Origin: a bacterium HR39
GTDB lineage: Bacteria; Pseudomonadota; Alphaproteobacteria; Geminicoccales; Geminicoccaceae
Reading direction: 5' to 3'
DNA: 5,250 nt
Assembly: GCA_002898955.1 (NCBI GenBank)
Contig: BEIP01000131.1
Location: forward strand, 1 to 5,250
Shown one piece after another: positions 5,250-5,250 of this stretch (positions are counted from its first letter, which is position 1; each line of letters opens with the position of its first letter). The notes under the pieces are model-generated. The model was not told the DNA's origin, ran no database searches, and saw only the letters and a program-made list of their open reading frames with translations. The translations under genes were made by a program, and so were the position numbers.

Positions 5250-5250
5250 G

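Noticed and set aside
1..5250. tRNA/rRNA genes, CRISPR arrays, insertion sequences or attachment sites
   Set aside because: No cloverleaf-like or rRNA-like segment, no regularly spaced repeats, no transposase or terminal inverted repeats were seen on either strand; nearly all sequence is accounted for by the four genes.

Overview
The window is very GC-rich (roughly 70% or more by eye). It encodes a typical Gram-negative set: an RND-type inner-membrane pump and a secreted DUF2059 protein. Shine-Dalgarno sequences are recognisable. A high-GC proteobacterium is the most likely host; the sequence does not let me name a genus.

Layout, left to right. (1) Positions 3-902 (+) hold the C-terminal ~300 residues of an RND efflux pump that enters from the left edge. 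(2) Positions 903-950 are a short convergent intergenic gap with a strong GC hairpin. (3) Positions 951-2021 (-) encode a 356-residue exported protein: signal peptide, two GYF_2 (DUF4339) repeats, a DUF2059 domain and a Gln/Glu-rich tail. (4) Positions 2022-2202 are non-coding, with a candidate terminator hairpin, a weak candidate promoter, and a perfect inverted repeat just upstream of the ribosome binding site. (5) Positions 2203-4515 (-) encode a 770-residue multidomain protein: N-terminal GNAT acetyltransferase, a central zinc deacetylase of the HDAC/acetylpolyamine amidohydrolase type with all expected catalytic residues, and a C-terminal second GNAT. (6) Positions 4512-5249 (-) encode a D-Ala-D-Ala-ligase-like ATP-grasp enzyme that runs off the right edge. 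Its TGA overlaps the ATG of the fusion gene by 4 nt (ATGA).

The most interesting part is the pair at 2203-5249. An amide/peptide-bond-forming ATP-grasp ligase is translationally coupled to one polypeptide that carries two acyltransferase folds and one deacylase. This looks like a compact acylation/deacylation plus ligation module acting on a small amine or amino-acid metabolite, or possibly on protein lysines. The substrate cannot be read from the sequence. The RND pump and the DUF2059 protein look like independent neighbours: one is convergent and the other is separated by 181 bp with its own candidate signals.
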